A DNA stretch of 64,000 nucleotides from JBJXGV01 sp046160485 (GCA_046160485.1 JBJXGV010000072.1:1-64000), one strand, 5' to 3'; shown: positions 16,904 to 26,219, numbered from the stretch's first letter. Made by a program: numbers and translations. The notes: generated from the letters alone by a model not told the origin.

Positions 16904-18871
16904 TCACCTCGCGTCCGAAGCGGATACCGCGGGGGAAAGCGCCGTACCGCCGACGACGGCGTGGAAGAGTGCGCCCTTCGGCTTCCACGCAAGGCGCAGC
17001 TCGGCCTCTCCGAAATCGGAATCGAACGCGCGAAGTCGAATCCGATGCGGTCCGGCGTCCAACGCGATCGACCTCGCGATCTGCCGCACGCCGTGAAGCC
17101 CTCCGTTGTCGATGAAGAGACTGTCGTCGATCGAAAGCCAGCTTCCGTCGCGTGAGCGGAGGAAGAACTTGTACGCGCCGCTTGCGGGCACGTTGAGCGT
17201 GCCGTCCCATTCGACGCTGAACTCGCCGTCGATCGGACGGCGCGCGCCGCGCCAGTCGAAGCACAGGTTGCGGTCGACGCGTTCGATAACCGGTTCACCG
17301 GCGCAATTCGTGTTGGCGAAGTAGCGCGCACTCAGCCCGTGCTCCGCGGTCGCGCTCACGGCCGCGCGCGCGTCGCGCGCCCGATCATTCGAGATCGCGC
17401 GCGCCGCGACAATCGCCACGAGCGCCGCGACCGCGACGGCGGCTGCCGCCCGCGGGATCCGCGTGCTCGCGCGGAGCGCGGAAGCGGACGACTCCATCGG
17501 CGTCGCAGTCGATTCCGACGCGGACCCATCCGCCGGAGCGTCGTCGTGCGCGAGAGTTGCCTCGGCACGCAAAGCCTTCATGACGCCGCGCACGCCCGCC
17601 ACGACGCCGGCGATCGGCAGCACAATCGCGAGCTTCAACCAAATCGGCGACGCATCGCGCTGGATCACGCGCGCCCAAAAGAAGTCGAACCTTCCGTCGA
17701 GGATGTACTCCCAGTAGACGACGAGCTGCGTTTTCGCGAGCGTGAAGTTGCGCCCGTCGACGTCGTTTCGGAATCGCTCGAAGTACGGCCAGTAGTCGAT
17801 CGAGACGCCGACGAGTTGAATCACCACGCCCAGCGGAATGGCCGCCGCGAGGGCGATCCCCACGCGGCGCCGCGATTCGGGCGCAGCGAGCCCGTCGCCG
17901 AGCGCGAGCAACAGAAACGGAACGACCGGAAAGAGGTATCGCGGCCCGACGCACCAGTCGCCGTGCCAGTTGCGGAACGACGCGGAGGCGAACAGGTACG
18001 CGAGAGCCATCGACGCCGTGAGGATCGCCTCCGCGCGGTGGCGCGACCAGTGCGCGCGCCATGCGAAAAGCGCGGCGACGAGCGGAAGGTTCCAGAGGAA
18101 CACGCTCTTGCCGGGGCTCGCGAGAAGCCCGAGGAGTCCCTTCGGCAGGAACACGATGCCGATGTCGAGATCGTCATAGCCGTTCTCGAAGAAGTCGTCG
18201 AAGCGCACGAAGTTGTAGGCCAGTACGCCCGCCGCCGCGGCGAAAATGGGGAGCGCGAGCGCGGCGAACGCGACCGCCGGCCGCGGCGATCGCCGCAGGC
18301 GGACGAGCGCATACGCGGCGAGCCCCGGCGCGGCGAGGGAGAAATCCGAAACGCGCACAAGAAGCGCCGCACCGAGGCAGGCGCCCGCGGTCGCCGCGTC
18401 GCGCGCGAGGCCGCGATCGCGAAAGCGCCCGAGCGCGATGAACGCCGCCAAGAGAAGGACGGCGATCAGAGAGTGCTCGAACGCGAACTTCGACATCGGC
18501 CAGAGCATCGTCGCCGCACCGAACACGCCGGCGATGAGCGTCGCGCGCCGCACGGAGAACCCGAGCCCGCGCGCAGCGGCAAAAAGTAAGGCCACCGCCG
18601 CCGCCGCGAGTAACTGGTCGAGCAGCGACGCGAACATCGGCGCGGTGATGATGCCGGGCGCCGCGCCGGCGCGCTCGAGGGCGCGCCCGGCCACGAAGAA
18701 CGGCGCGATGAGGAGCGACTTTCCGATTCCGGACTTCGCGTAGATGCGGCCGTCGTTGGTCTCGGCCGACGCGCAGGGGCTCGGGGGGATTTCGATGCTC
18801 CCCCGCTTCACGATCGACGCCGCCATGTCGAAGCGCGCGGTGTCGTCGGGCGAGTAGGTGCGCCCACCCAT
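16904..18871 (-). CDS. Multi-spanning membrane protein with C-terminal PA14 domain
   Basis: 655 residues from the ATG at 18871. About ten hydrophobic helices follow a loop YSPDDTARFDMAASIVKRGS of the type seen near the active site of GT-C-like glycosyltransferases. The last about 140 residues (ARYFANTNCAGEPVIERVDR through SVEWDGTLNVPASGAYKFFL) are a PA14 carbohydrate-binding-like domain, outside the membrane. The reading frame stays open upstream of the ATG and encodes a hydrophobic segment (PARWLFILFASLYALT) that these proteins normally have. A strong AAAGGAG stands six bases before an ATC codon at 18931-18929, so the true start may be the non-canonical AUC. A sugar-transfer role is inferred. 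Confidence 0.8.
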   Translation of the reverse strand: MGGRTYSPDDTARFDMAASIVKRGSIEIPPSPCASAETNDGRIYAKSGIGKSLLIAPFFVAGRALERAGAAPGIITAPMFASLLDQLLAAAAVALLFAAARGLGFSVRRATLIAGVFGAATMLWPMSKFAFEHSLIAVLLLAAFIALGRFRDRGLARDAATAGACLGAALLVRVSDFSLAAPGLAAYALVRLRRSPRPAVAFAALALPIFAAAAGVLAYNFVRFDDFFENGYDDLDIGIVFLPKGLLGLLASPGKSVFLWNLPLVAALFAWRAHWSRHRAEAILTASMALAYLFASASFRNWHGDWCVGPRYLFPVVPFLLLALGDGLAAPESRRRVGIALAAAIPLGVVIQLVGVSIDYWPYFERFRNDVDGRNFTLAKTQLVVYWEYILDGRFDFFWARVIQRDASPIWLKLAIVLPIAGVVAGVRGVMKALRAEATLAHDDAPADGSASESTATPMESSASALRASTRIPRAAAAVAVAALVAIVAARAISNDRARDARAAVSATAEHGLSARYFANTNCAGEPVIERVDRNLCFDWRGARRPIDGEFSVEWDGTLNVPASGAYKFFLRSRDGSWLSIDDSLFIDNGGLHGVRQIARSIALDAGPHRIRLRAFDSDFGEAELRLAWKPKGALFHAVVGGTALSPAVSASDAR

Positions 18872-19056
18872 CGTCAGCGCGTAGAGCGACGCGAAGAGAA
18901 TGAAGAGCCAACGCGCCGGACGAACGATGATCGGATTCTCCTTTCGAGGGCGGCGAGCGCGCGCTTGCGCCGCGCCGTGTCGCGAACCGAGACTTTACGC
19001 CGATTTCATCCTGAGCGAGAATAGCCGGCGACTCACCCCGACTAGGAGGATTTCAC

Positions 19057-20082
19057 GTGATCGTATTCGCGAGGCGCGTCACACGCGCCGCCTTTGCCAC
19101 GTTGATCGCGGGTTCGTGTATTGCCGCTGCCGATGCCGCCCGGCCACGCGACGCCATCGCGGCGCCCCACATCGAATTCCTCGAGACCGAGTATCACCTC
19201 GGAAAGATGGAGCAGCATTCCGCCAAGAGCCATACGTTTCTCTTCACGAACACCGGCGACGCGCCGCTGACGGTCACGAAGACCGAAACGACGTGCGGCT
19301 GCACCGTCGCGCAGGCGACGCAGGGCGCGATTCCTCCCGGCGGGCGCGGCGAGGTCGCCGTGACGTTCGAGTCGCGCGAGGCGTTCGGCGAAATCACGAA
19401 GGCGGTCACCGTGCGCTCGAACGCCGATAACGCGGAGACGAAACTCTCCGTCACGGCGTTCATCCGCACCGATCTCTACATCCACAAATTCGTTCAGTTC
19501 GGAAAGGTCGCGCGCGACGAGGCGTCGGAGCGAACGATCGAGGCGAAGGGCGACGCATCCGTTGGGTTTCGCGTGACGAAGGTGGAGACCGACGCGCCGT
19601 ACCTGAGCGCGAGCTTCAGCGAAACCCCGTCGACGGCGCCAGAATTCGGGCCGAAGTTCGAGATTCGCGTCGCGCTCTCGCCCGGCGCACCGCCGGGGAC
19701 GATGAATCGCAAGCTTCTCCTGCACACGAACCTCTCGTCGAAGCCGGTTATCGAAGTGCCGATCTACGCGAACGTCGGCGGGTACCTCACGTTCAGCACC
19801 GATGCGTTGAACTTCGGCACGTTTGCCGCGGGGACGGCGAAGGTCGTGACGCTCGACATCGCCGCGCCCGCCGAGCATCCGATCACGATCGTCGGAGCGC
19901 GGTCCACGTCGCCGGATGTCACGACGAGCCTCGAAACGGTGAGCGCAGGCCGTGCGTATCGCGTGATCTGCAAGGTGAGCGCCGCGAAGACGCCCGGACG
20001 GCTTGCGGGTTCGATCGTGGTGTCGACGAACGATCGCGGCGAGCCGAGCCGCGAGGTTCAGTTCACCGGCTTCGCGAAGTAG
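19057..20082 (+). CDS. Exported DUF1573 (ASH/MSP-like) protein
   Basis: 341 residues, GTG start with TAGGAGG seven bases upstream. A signal peptide (basic start, cleavage near AADA) is followed by two to three Ig-like beta domains of DUF1573: HSAKSHTFLFTNTGDAPLTV then TTCGCTVAQ, the diagnostic Cys-Gly-Cys, and later FSTDALNFGTFAAGTAKVV. The family is common in FCB bacteria and is thought to be periplasmic or surface-bound; its role is unclear. It is followed 60 bp later by the DUF1579 gene. Confidence 0.88.
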   Translation: MIVFARRVTRAAFATLIAGSCIAAADAARPRDAIAAPHIEFLETEYHLGKMEQHSAKSHTFLFTNTGDAPLTVTKTETTCGCTVAQATQGAIPPGGRGEVAVTFESREAFGEITKAVTVRSNADNAETKLSVTAFIRTDLYIHKFVQFGKVARDEASERTIEAKGDASVGFRVTKVETDAPYLSASFSETPSTAPEFGPKFEIRVALSPGAPPGTMNRKLLLHTNLSSKPVIEVPIYANVGGYLTFSTDALNFGTFAAGTAKVVTLDIAAPAEHPITIVGARSTSPDVTTSLETVSAGRAYRVICKVSAAKTPGRLAGSIVVSTNDRGEPSREVQFTGFAK

Positions 20083-20142
20083 TCACCGCAGCGCTCTGTC
20101 GCTGCGATCAGCAAAGATCCAACCCGCGAAAGGAGAAGTTCG

Positions 20143-20778
20143 ATGGACGATCAGAGCTGGCTCCCGAAACCTGGTCCCGAGCACGCGCTGCTTAAGCAAA
20201 ACGTCGGCGTCTGGGACGTCGAGTGCACTTACTTCATGGGCCCGGACCAGCCCCCGATGACGGTGAAGGCGAAAGAGACCGTGGAGATGCTCGGGCAGTT
20301 CTGGACCATCGGGCGTTTCGTCTCGACCATGATGGGGATGCCTTTCGCCGGCGTCGTGCAAATGGGCTACGACACGGCGCGACGCAAGTGGGTCGGCTCG
20401 TGGATCGACACGATGGCGCCGTTCTACTTCCTCTTCGAAGGCGACTACGACGCGAGCGGCAAGGTGCTCACGATGAGCGGGCTCGGCGGCGATATGATGT
20501 CGGGGCAGATGATCCGCTATCGCACGACGGAGGAAACCCTCGCGAGCGGTCAGCGGCGCTTCGAGATGTTCCGCGACACGCCGGACGGCGAGTCGAAGAT
20601 GTTCAGCTACATCTACACGCTGACGAAGGCCGCGCGGCCGGCAAAGAAAAGCGCCGCGAGCGCGAAGAAATCGAAACCCGCATCGAAGCCCGGGAAGAAG
20701 CCGAAGGCCGCAAAGAAACCGAAGAGCGCAAAGAAGCCCGCGAAGAAGAAGTCGGGCTCCGCGAAGAAAAAGAAGTAG
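20143..20778 (+). CDS. DUF1579 protein with long lysine-rich tail
   Basis: 211 residues, ATG with AAAGGAGAAG upstream. Residues 1-165 are a DUF1579 domain (LKQNVGVWDVECTYFMGPDQ, RKWVGSWIDTMAPFYFLFEG, TYRTT-like strands ending FSYIYTLTK), a lipocalin-like barrel of unknown function. The last about 48 residues are almost only Lys, Ala, Pro and Ser with KKPKAAKKPK-type repeats, like bacterial histone H1-like or AlgP-type tails that bind nucleic acid. A DUF1579 domain joined to such a tail is not an arrangement I know. No signal peptide is seen, so it is probably cytosolic. Confidence 0.85.
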   Translation: MDDQSWLPKPGPEHALLKQNVGVWDVECTYFMGPDQPPMTVKAKETVEMLGQFWTIGRFVSTMMGMPFAGVVQMGYDTARRKWVGSWIDTMAPFYFLFEGDYDASGKVLTMSGLGGDMMSGQMIRYRTTEETLASGQRRFEMFRDTPDGESKMFSYIYTLTKAARPAKKSAASAKKSKPASKPGKKPKAAKKPKSAKKPAKKKSGSAKKKK

Positions 20779-20796
20779 CGCAGAACGCGGCGGCGG

Positions 20797-21960
20797 CTAG
20801 AAGGCGGAGACGCCCGTGATCTCGCGGCCCACAGCGAGTTCATGGATCGTCTCCGTCCCTTCATACGTGATCACCGATTCGAGGTTCAACATGTGCCGGA
20901 TCGGCGAGTATTCGATGCTGATTCCGCCCGCTCCGAGAATGTCGCGCGCATCGCGCGCGACGTCGAGCGCCATCCGCACGTTGTTCCATTTCGCGAGCGA
21001 AACTTGGGTGGCGTGCAGCTCGCCGCGGTCCTTGATGCGGCCGAGCTGAAGCGCGAGGAGTTGCGCCGTCGTGATACGGCGCGTCATGTCGGCGAGGCGC
21101 CGCTGGATCGTCTGCGTGTGCGTGAGCGGCCGGCCGAAGAGGACGCGCGTCTTCGCGAACTGAAGCGCCTCCTCGAAACACGCGACCGCGGCGCCGATCA
21201 CCCCCCACGCGATACCGAAGCGCGCCTGCGTCAGGCACGACAGTGGCGCTTTCAGCGCCGTCGCCCCCGGAAGGCGATTCGACTCGGGCACGCGCACGTC
21301 GTCGAAGAAGAGTTCCGACGTGATCGACGCCCGCAGCGAATACTTTTTGTGGATGTCGCGCGCGTCATAGCCGCGCGTCCCTTTCTCGACGAGAAATCCG
21401 CGGATGCCCTCGTCGGTCGCGGCCCACACGATGGCGAGATCCGCGATCGTGCCGTTCGTGATCCACGTCTTCGATCCGCGCAGAACCCACTCGTCGCCTT
21501 TGCGCTCGGCCCGCGTCTTCATCGCGCCCGGATCGGAACCACCGTCCGCCTCGGTCAATCCGAAACACGCGATCGCGTCGCCGCTCGCAAGGCGCGGAAG
21601 CCATCGCTCGCGTTGCGCCTCGCTGCCGTACTCGCGAATCGGGTACATGCAGAGGCTCCCCTGCACGGAGACGAAACTGCGGAGGCCGCTGTCGCCGCGC
21701 TCTAGCTCTTGGCAGACGAGGCCGTACGCGACGTTGGAAAGACCCGCGCAGCCATAGCCATCCATGTTGCAGCCGAAGAGGCCCATTCCGGCGATCTCGG
21801 GGACGAGTTCCGCCGGGAAACGGTGCGCGTCGAACGCGTCGCCGATGATCGGCAGCACGCGATCGTCGACCCATCGCGCGACCGCGTCGCGGATGCTCCG
21901 TTCCTCGTCGGTCAGGAGAGAATTGACGTCGAAGAAATCCGTCGGGGAGAGCGGTGTCAT
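20797..21960 (-). CDS. Acyl-CoA dehydrogenase, glutaryl-CoA dehydrogenase-like
   Basis: About 387 residues from ATG 21960, preferred to the GTG at 21978 because ACGAGGT sits at the right distance. FAD-dependent; oxidises an acyl-CoA at the alpha-beta bond and passes electrons to ETF. CFGLTEADGGSDPGAMKTRA and YEGTETIHELAVGREITG are the family signatures, the latter with the catalytic Glu. LRSFVSVQGSLCMYPIREYG closely follows the substrate loop of glutaryl-CoA dehydrogenase, including the Arg used to bind the distal carboxylate, so glutaryl-CoA is the likely substrate (lysine or tryptophan breakdown). It lies 31 bp downstream of the ATP-grasp gene. Confidence 0.92.
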   Translation of the reverse strand: MTPLSPTDFFDVNSLLTDEERSIRDAVARWVDDRVLPIIGDAFDAHRFPAELVPEIAGMGLFGCNMDGYGCAGLSNVAYGLVCQELERGDSGLRSFVSVQGSLCMYPIREYGSEAQRERWLPRLASGDAIACFGLTEADGGSDPGAMKTRAERKGDEWVLRGSKTWITNGTIADLAIVWAATDEGIRGFLVEKGTRGYDARDIHKKYSLRASITSELFFDDVRVPESNRLPGATALKAPLSCLTQARFGIAWGVIGAAVACFEEALQFAKTRVLFGRPLTHTQTIQRRLADMTRRITTAQLLALQLGRIKDRGELHATQVSLAKWNNVRMALDVARDARDILGAGGISIEYSPIRHMLNLESVITYEGTETIHELAVGREITGVSAF

Positions 21961-21991
21961 CCGATGACCTCGTTGCACGGGGCGAACACGG

Positions 21992-23200
21992 CTAGCCGGC
22001 CTTCTCCTTCGGCGGCGCCGACGCGAAAAACTCTTCGTAGAAACGCGGCGTGTAGCTCTCGAGAAGCTGAGTGATGCGTTCGTAGTTGGACGACCGGACG
22101 ATGAGCCCCGCGTGGTGCTCCTTCGTCAAGCGCCAAACGACTTCCTCGTCGTCGAAACCCGAAAGATCCGGCCACTCTTGCCGCGCGAGCGAAATCATCA
22201 GGCCCGCGTGCTCGCGGCGCTCCTCGCGAACGTGATACTTCTCGCCCGCCTTGAGCACCTCGATCTTTGCCCACTCGGCCCAGAGATTGAGCCCCGTCGC
22301 GGCCTCGACGAGTTCGACGATGTGCGCGCCGCCGACGCGCGCCGACGTCTCGATGAAGTGAAACTTCCCCGTGGTGCTGTCCCGCAGAAACTCCGTGTGC
22401 GAAACGCCGTGCCGCAAGCCCATCGCCGATAGAACGCGCCGGTTCATGTCGCGCAGCGATTCGTCCTCGAACGATCCGCGCGTCAGCGTGCGCGTCGAGA
22501 AGACGCGTCCCTTCTGCGAGACCTCGAGCGGCGGCGTCGCGTACTTGCTCGTGATCGCGAAGACGACCTCGTTCTCGTAGACGATCGAATCGACGTGAAA
22601 GATGTCGCCGGAGAGAAACTCCTCGAGCACGTAGAACGACTGCTTGTCGCCGAGCAGATCGAGCGCGCGCCAAAACTCTTCTTCGCTTTCCGTCTTCTTG
22701 ATACCGAGACTCCCGGCCTGCAAACGCGGCTTGAGCACGTACGGCGGCGGCACGCGCGACATGAACTCGCGAATCCGATCGTAGTTGAGAACGTGAACGA
22801 AGCGCGGCACGGCGATCTCGGCCTCGACCGCGCGCGTGCGCATCGCGAGCTTGTCGCGGAAGTAGCGCGCCGTCGTGTCTCCCATCCCGGGAACGCGCAG
22901 ATGCTCGCGGAGCGACGCGGCCTTTTCGACGTCGAAGTCGTCGAGCGCGACGATGCGATCGATTTGCTCCGTGCGCGCCATGAAGCTGACGCCATAGATG
23001 ACGTCGTGCATGTTCCATTCCTTCTCGACATCGGGAATGAAGTGCAGTTCGTCGATGCTCTCACGCGGCCAGTCTTCGTTCTCGAGACTTTTCGACGTGA
23101 GAAGGATGACGCGGCATCCCTCGCGCCGGCATTGACGCAGGAACTCCTCGCCCTTCTTGTAGCTGGCGACGCAGAGAATCGTGAGCGGCTTCTGGGACAT
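21992..23200 (-). CDS. ATP-grasp ligase-like protein
   Basis: 402 residues from ATG 23200. The N-terminal part is a Rossmann-like preATP-grasp domain (LTILCVASYKKGEEFLRQCR). The central part has ATP-grasp features: PPYVLKPRLQAGSLGIKKTE (nucleotide-binding strand and lysine), SFYVLEEFLSGDIFHVDSIV, and the metal-binding end FIETSARVGGAHIVELVEAA. Relatives ligate carboxylates to amines or thiols (CarB-like, BL00235-type amino-acid ligases). The substrate is unknown. It shares a strand with the acyl-CoA dehydrogenase gene and probably forms a two-gene operon with it. Confidence 0.88.
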   Translation of the reverse strand: MSQKPLTILCVASYKKGEEFLRQCRREGCRVILLTSKSLENEDWPRESIDELHFIPDVEKEWNMHDVIYGVSFMARTEQIDRIVALDDFDVEKAASLREHLRVPGMGDTTARYFRDKLAMRTRAVEAEIAVPRFVHVLNYDRIREFMSRVPPPYVLKPRLQAGSLGIKKTESEEEFWRALDLLGDKQSFYVLEEFLSGDIFHVDSIVYENEVVFAITSKYATPPLEVSQKGRVFSTRTLTRGSFEDESLRDMNRRVLSAMGLRHGVSHTEFLRDSTTGKFHFIETSARVGGAHIVELVEAATGLNLWAEWAKIEVLKAGEKYHVREERREHAGLMISLARQEWPDLSGFDDEEVVWRLTKEHHAGLIVRSSNYERITQLLESYTPRFYEEFFASAPPKEKAG

Positions 23201-23355
23201 GGATGCGATCGAGGCCTCGTCGTCACGCACGCGGCGGCGTGCTCGGGTTTCGCGCGAACGCCCGGGACACTATCACGCGCGGCGCCGGAGCGGCAACCGC
23301 CGTGCGCCCGGGGCGCGCCGGGAACGCCGGGCGGGAGAGGCGCGCGACCGCTCGT

Positions 23356-23383
23356 TTGACAGTCCACGCCGCGACGCTACAAT
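23356..23383 (+). promoter_or_regulatory. Consensus sigma-70-type promoter of the Rrf2 gene
   Basis: TTGACA (23356-23361), a 16-bp spacer and TACAAT (23378-23383), about 43 bp before the ATG at 23427. This is a near-perfect vegetative promoter. Any Rrf2 autoregulatory operator would be expected to overlap it, but I see no clear palindrome. Confidence 0.75.
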
Positions 23384-23426
23384 GCGTCACGCTGGGTGCG
23401 CACGCGCTCCGCGGGGAGGTCCGCCG

Positions 23427-23879
23427 ATGCTCTACTCTCGAGCGACACAACACGCGATCCGCGCGCTCACGCATCTCGTGACGATCCCCGCGGGAACGTA
23501 CGTCGCCGTCCGCGACGTCGCGAACGCGACGCGCGTTCCCCTCCCCTACCTCGCCAAGATCATGCAGTCGCTCGCGCGCGGCGGGCTCGTCGCGTCGAGG
23601 AAGGGGCCGGGAGGCGGCGTCGCACTCCGTCGGGGCGCGGCGCGGATCACTCTCGCCCAAATCGTCGATGCCGTCGACGGCAACGGTGTCTTCACCGGCT
23701 GCCTCCTCGGGCTGCAGCGCTGCAGCGACGCGTCGCCGTGCGCTGTGCACGAAGTCTGGAAGACGCTGCGCGAAACGCTGCGCCAAGAGCTGCACGAGTT
23801 GACGCTCGCGGAGATAGCCCCCGCGCAGCGGCCGGACTCTCGACGAACGCGCGGTCGCGCGCCGCGCTCGAACTCCTAG
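23427..23879 (+). CDS. Rrf2/IscR-family Fe-S transcription regulator
   Basis: 150 residues from ATG 23427 (GGGGAGG upstream). The N-terminal winged helix is typical (MLYSRATQHAIRALTHLV, VPLPYLAKIMQSLARGGLV, SRKGPGGGVALRR). Three cysteines at 92, 99 and 105 match the [2Fe-2S]-ligating cysteines of IscR (92, 98, 104) with one extra residue in the first gap, so it probably binds an Fe-S cluster and senses iron, oxygen or redox state. The C-terminal end is basic and disordered. It stands alone; its targets are unknown, though the nearby cytochrome genes (23925-27653) are candidates. Confidence 0.93.
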   Translation: MLYSRATQHAIRALTHLVTIPAGTYVAVRDVANATRVPLPYLAKIMQSLARGGLVASRKGPGGGVALRRGAARITLAQIVDAVDGNGVFTGCLLGLQRCSDASPCAVHEVWKTLRETLRQELHELTLAEIAPAQRPDSRRTRGRAPRSNS

Positions 23880-23924
23880 CGAGACCCAGCTCCAGGCGCG
23901 GCCGGTGCCGATAGCGCACCGCGG

Positions 23925-25949
23925 CTACCGGATCACGACGAACCGCTTCGTTTGCGTTCCGCCGTTCGACTCGACGCGGCAGAGATAAACGCCGCTCGCG
24001 ACGGCGAGTCCTCGATCGTCGAACCCGCCCCACGGAACGCGATGCCATCCGGCGGAACGGAACTCGTCGACGAGGCTCATGACCCGCCGGCCGCCGAGCG
24101 TGTAGAGCGATACGCGAACCGCGGACGCGCGAGCGAGGCCGAACTCAATGACGGTCGCCGGGCGCGCTGGATTGGGGTGGATCTTGAGAACGGCCTCCGC
24201 CTCTGAGTTTTCGCGGCCCCCGCTCGCGACCGCCGTGACCGCCACGACGTCGGCCGCTTCCTCCATCAGGTGCCCGAAGTGCGGCGGCGAGACGTCCTCG
24301 AGCGGGTTGCCGTGTCCATCCAGCGTCCACTGCTTCGCGTCGACGAGCGCGCGAAAGCTTCGCCGATAGATGAGCCGCGCGCGGGCGTGCAGCGTGCCGC
24401 CGCTGACCGGCACGTCGAATGTGAATCGTGTCTCGTCCGTCGCGAGCGCGGGAATGCGGTTGTCGAACTGGATCGAGGCCGCGTCGGTGAAGAACACCGG
24501 GCCATTGCCGTTCGCGTCCTGGCTCACCTTCGCGTAGAGCTTACCGGGAAGCCCCGCGTAGTAGCCCTGCGCCGGATCCCCAACGCCTCCGAGCGCGTGG
24601 ATCGTTTGATCGCCGGTGAACGTGAGCGGCGAGGAGCCCTCCTCGCGCCAAGCGTCGACGAGCAGGATCATGTTGCGGATCGTGACGCCGGTCGGCACGT
24701 GGTGGCCGGTGAGGCTGTTCGTGACTGACACGCGGACCACGAGCGAGTCGTCGACGACCTCGGCGGCCACGGTTAAATCGACCGCATTCTCGAGGTACGC
24801 GGCCGTCGTGCCCTCGATGCGATGGCTGCGAATGGTCGCCGGATCTCGCTCGAGTGGTGGATTGAGCACTGCGCAGACCCGCGTCGCTCCGTACTGCGGC
24901 ATATGGCAGCCGGCGCACGTCGCGTAGAGCGGCGAGCCGGGATCGCCGTACGGGCTCGCCAGCCACTCGAGGTATGTCGGCTCCGAGATCACACCGTTCT
25001 CCTCCTCGAAGTCGCCATCTTCATCCGGATCGTTCTTGTCTTGGTGGCACGCCGCGCACACCGCCGCCGTCAACTGCGGCTGGTAGGACGCTCTCATGAG
25101 CCCGGGCGCCGTGTACGTGGCGTCGCCGAGGACGCCGTACTGTACTTGGTCGACATACGGAGGCCCCGCGGGCCGGTTCATCGTCACGACGCCCGGATAG
25201 ATTCCGGGGAAGTTCGTCTTCGCCTCGTCGATATCGGCGACCTTGTGGCACAGGTCGCACGCGACGCCGTGCATCGCCCCCACCGAGAGGCTGTCGATCG
25301 GTTCGAGCCCCGAGAACGGTGTGGCCACCCACGGCTCCGGCTGATGGCATGACGCGCAATCCGACTCGGGCTCCGTCGTGGAGTGGATCGAGTCGCGCGT
25401 GTAGACGAAGCCACCCGCTCCGCCCGCGGTCCCCGTTCCGTCGTAGGTGTCGTAGACCCACGTATTCGTCCCGGCCCGCGCCATCGGCGAGTCCGTCCAC
25501 TGCGCGAGCTGATCCGGGTGGCAGCCGCCGCACGAGGCGGGCGCCGCGAACGGGTAACCCGCGTTGGCGCCGATGGGCGCCGGCGCGAGAAGGATCTCGA
25601 CGGAGTCGGCGGGACTCGCGACCGTCACGCCCTTGTTGTAGTAGCCCCGCGCGGCGCCCGCGATCACGAGCGAGGCGCCCGACGCGCCCGGAAGGTCGAA
25701 CACGCCGTCGATCCCCGTCGTGTCGCGCTCGCTCGTGGCCCGGAGTGTGACGAGGGCACCTTCGACGGGGAGTGATGTCGCCCCGTCGCGCACAACGCCC
25801 GAGACCTGCGATCGCGCCTCGACCGGAATCACGACCAACGAGGCCGCGATCAGCGTGACGCGCACGGTCTCGGTGAAAGAGACCGCCGGTCCCCGAGACT
25901 GCGGCGGCGGGAGGAACCTCGATTCGCGACACATCGACCGAGCCGGCAC
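23925..25949 (-). CDS. Exported five-heme cytochrome c with FlgD-type C-terminal domain
   Basis: About 675 residues. A hydrophobic signal (VTLIAASLVVIPVEARS) is followed by a carboxypeptidase-regulatory-like domain (SGVVRDGATSLPVEGALVTL). The cytochrome part has CXXCH at CGGCH, CASCH, CDLCH, CAACH and CAGCH, in the arrangement of cytochrome c554-like proteins. A beta-sandwich follows (ENAVDLTVAAEVVDDSLVVR) and then a FlgD/sorting domain (IHPNPARPATVIEFGLAR to KRFVVIR). The start is uncertain: GTG 25949 has GGGAGG close by, while GTG 25865 gives a tighter signal peptide. A multiheme protein with a surface-sorting tail points to a cell-surface electron carrier. Divergent from the lipoprotein gene at 26220. 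Confidence 0.85.
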   Translation of the reverse strand: MPARSMCRESRFLPPPQSRGPAVSFTETVRVTLIAASLVVIPVEARSQVSGVVRDGATSLPVEGALVTLRATSERDTTGIDGVFDLPGASGASLVIAGAARGYYNKGVTVASPADSVEILLAPAPIGANAGYPFAAPASCGGCHPDQLAQWTDSPMARAGTNTWVYDTYDGTGTAGGAGGFVYTRDSIHSTTEPESDCASCHQPEPWVATPFSGLEPIDSLSVGAMHGVACDLCHKVADIDEAKTNFPGIYPGVVTMNRPAGPPYVDQVQYGVLGDATYTAPGLMRASYQPQLTAAVCAACHQDKNDPDEDGDFEEENGVISEPTYLEWLASPYGDPGSPLYATCAGCHMPQYGATRVCAVLNPPLERDPATIRSHRIEGTTAAYLENAVDLTVAAEVVDDSLVVRVSVTNSLTGHHVPTGVTIRNMILLVDAWREEGSSPLTFTGDQTIHALGGVGDPAQGYYAGLPGKLYAKVSQDANGNGPVFFTDAASIQFDNRIPALATDETRFTFDVPVSGGTLHARARLIYRRSFRALVDAKQWTLDGHGNPLEDVSPPHFGHLMEEAADVVAVTAVASGGRENSEAEAVLKIHPNPARPATVIEFGLARASAVRVSLYTLGGRRVMSLVDEFRSAGWHRVPWGGFDDRGLAVASGVYLCRVESNGGTQTKRFVVIR

Positions 25950-26002
25950 AAGACCTCCCATCGGCGCACGGTCGCGACGGATCGCCGCGCCGTTTCCGCC
26001 CG

Positions 26003-26030
26003 TTGACAACAGTGTCGCGTCTGTTACAAT
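26003..26030 (+). promoter_or_regulatory. Consensus sigma-70-type promoter of the cytochrome/propeller lipoprotein gene
   Basis: TTGACA (26003-26008), a 16-bp spacer and TACAAT (26025-26030) give a nearly ideal promoter about 190 bp before the ATG at 26220. The spacer contains CAGTGTCGCGT, and TTCTGACAC follows at 26052-26060; both strings recur together at 61393-61411. Confidence 0.78.
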
Positions 26031-26219
26031 AAAAGAGCGATTGGTCCTTTATTCTGACACGACCGCGGCGCGTCCTGCAAGCCCGGAGATTTGGCGGCGT
26101 GATACGCGGCGCTCGAAGCCTGCCGGGGCGGATCCGGCGCCGCCGGGCTCGTGACTCGGGCCGCGACCATCAAGCCAGCGAATGTCACTCCACCCTCGAG
26201 AAGAGGAGAAAATACTCCG

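Noticed and set aside
20088..20105. Terminator between the DUF1573 and DUF1579 genes
   Set aside because: A 6-bp GCAGCG/CGCTGC hairpin exists, but there is no T run and the next gene has no clear promoter, so readthrough is more likely.
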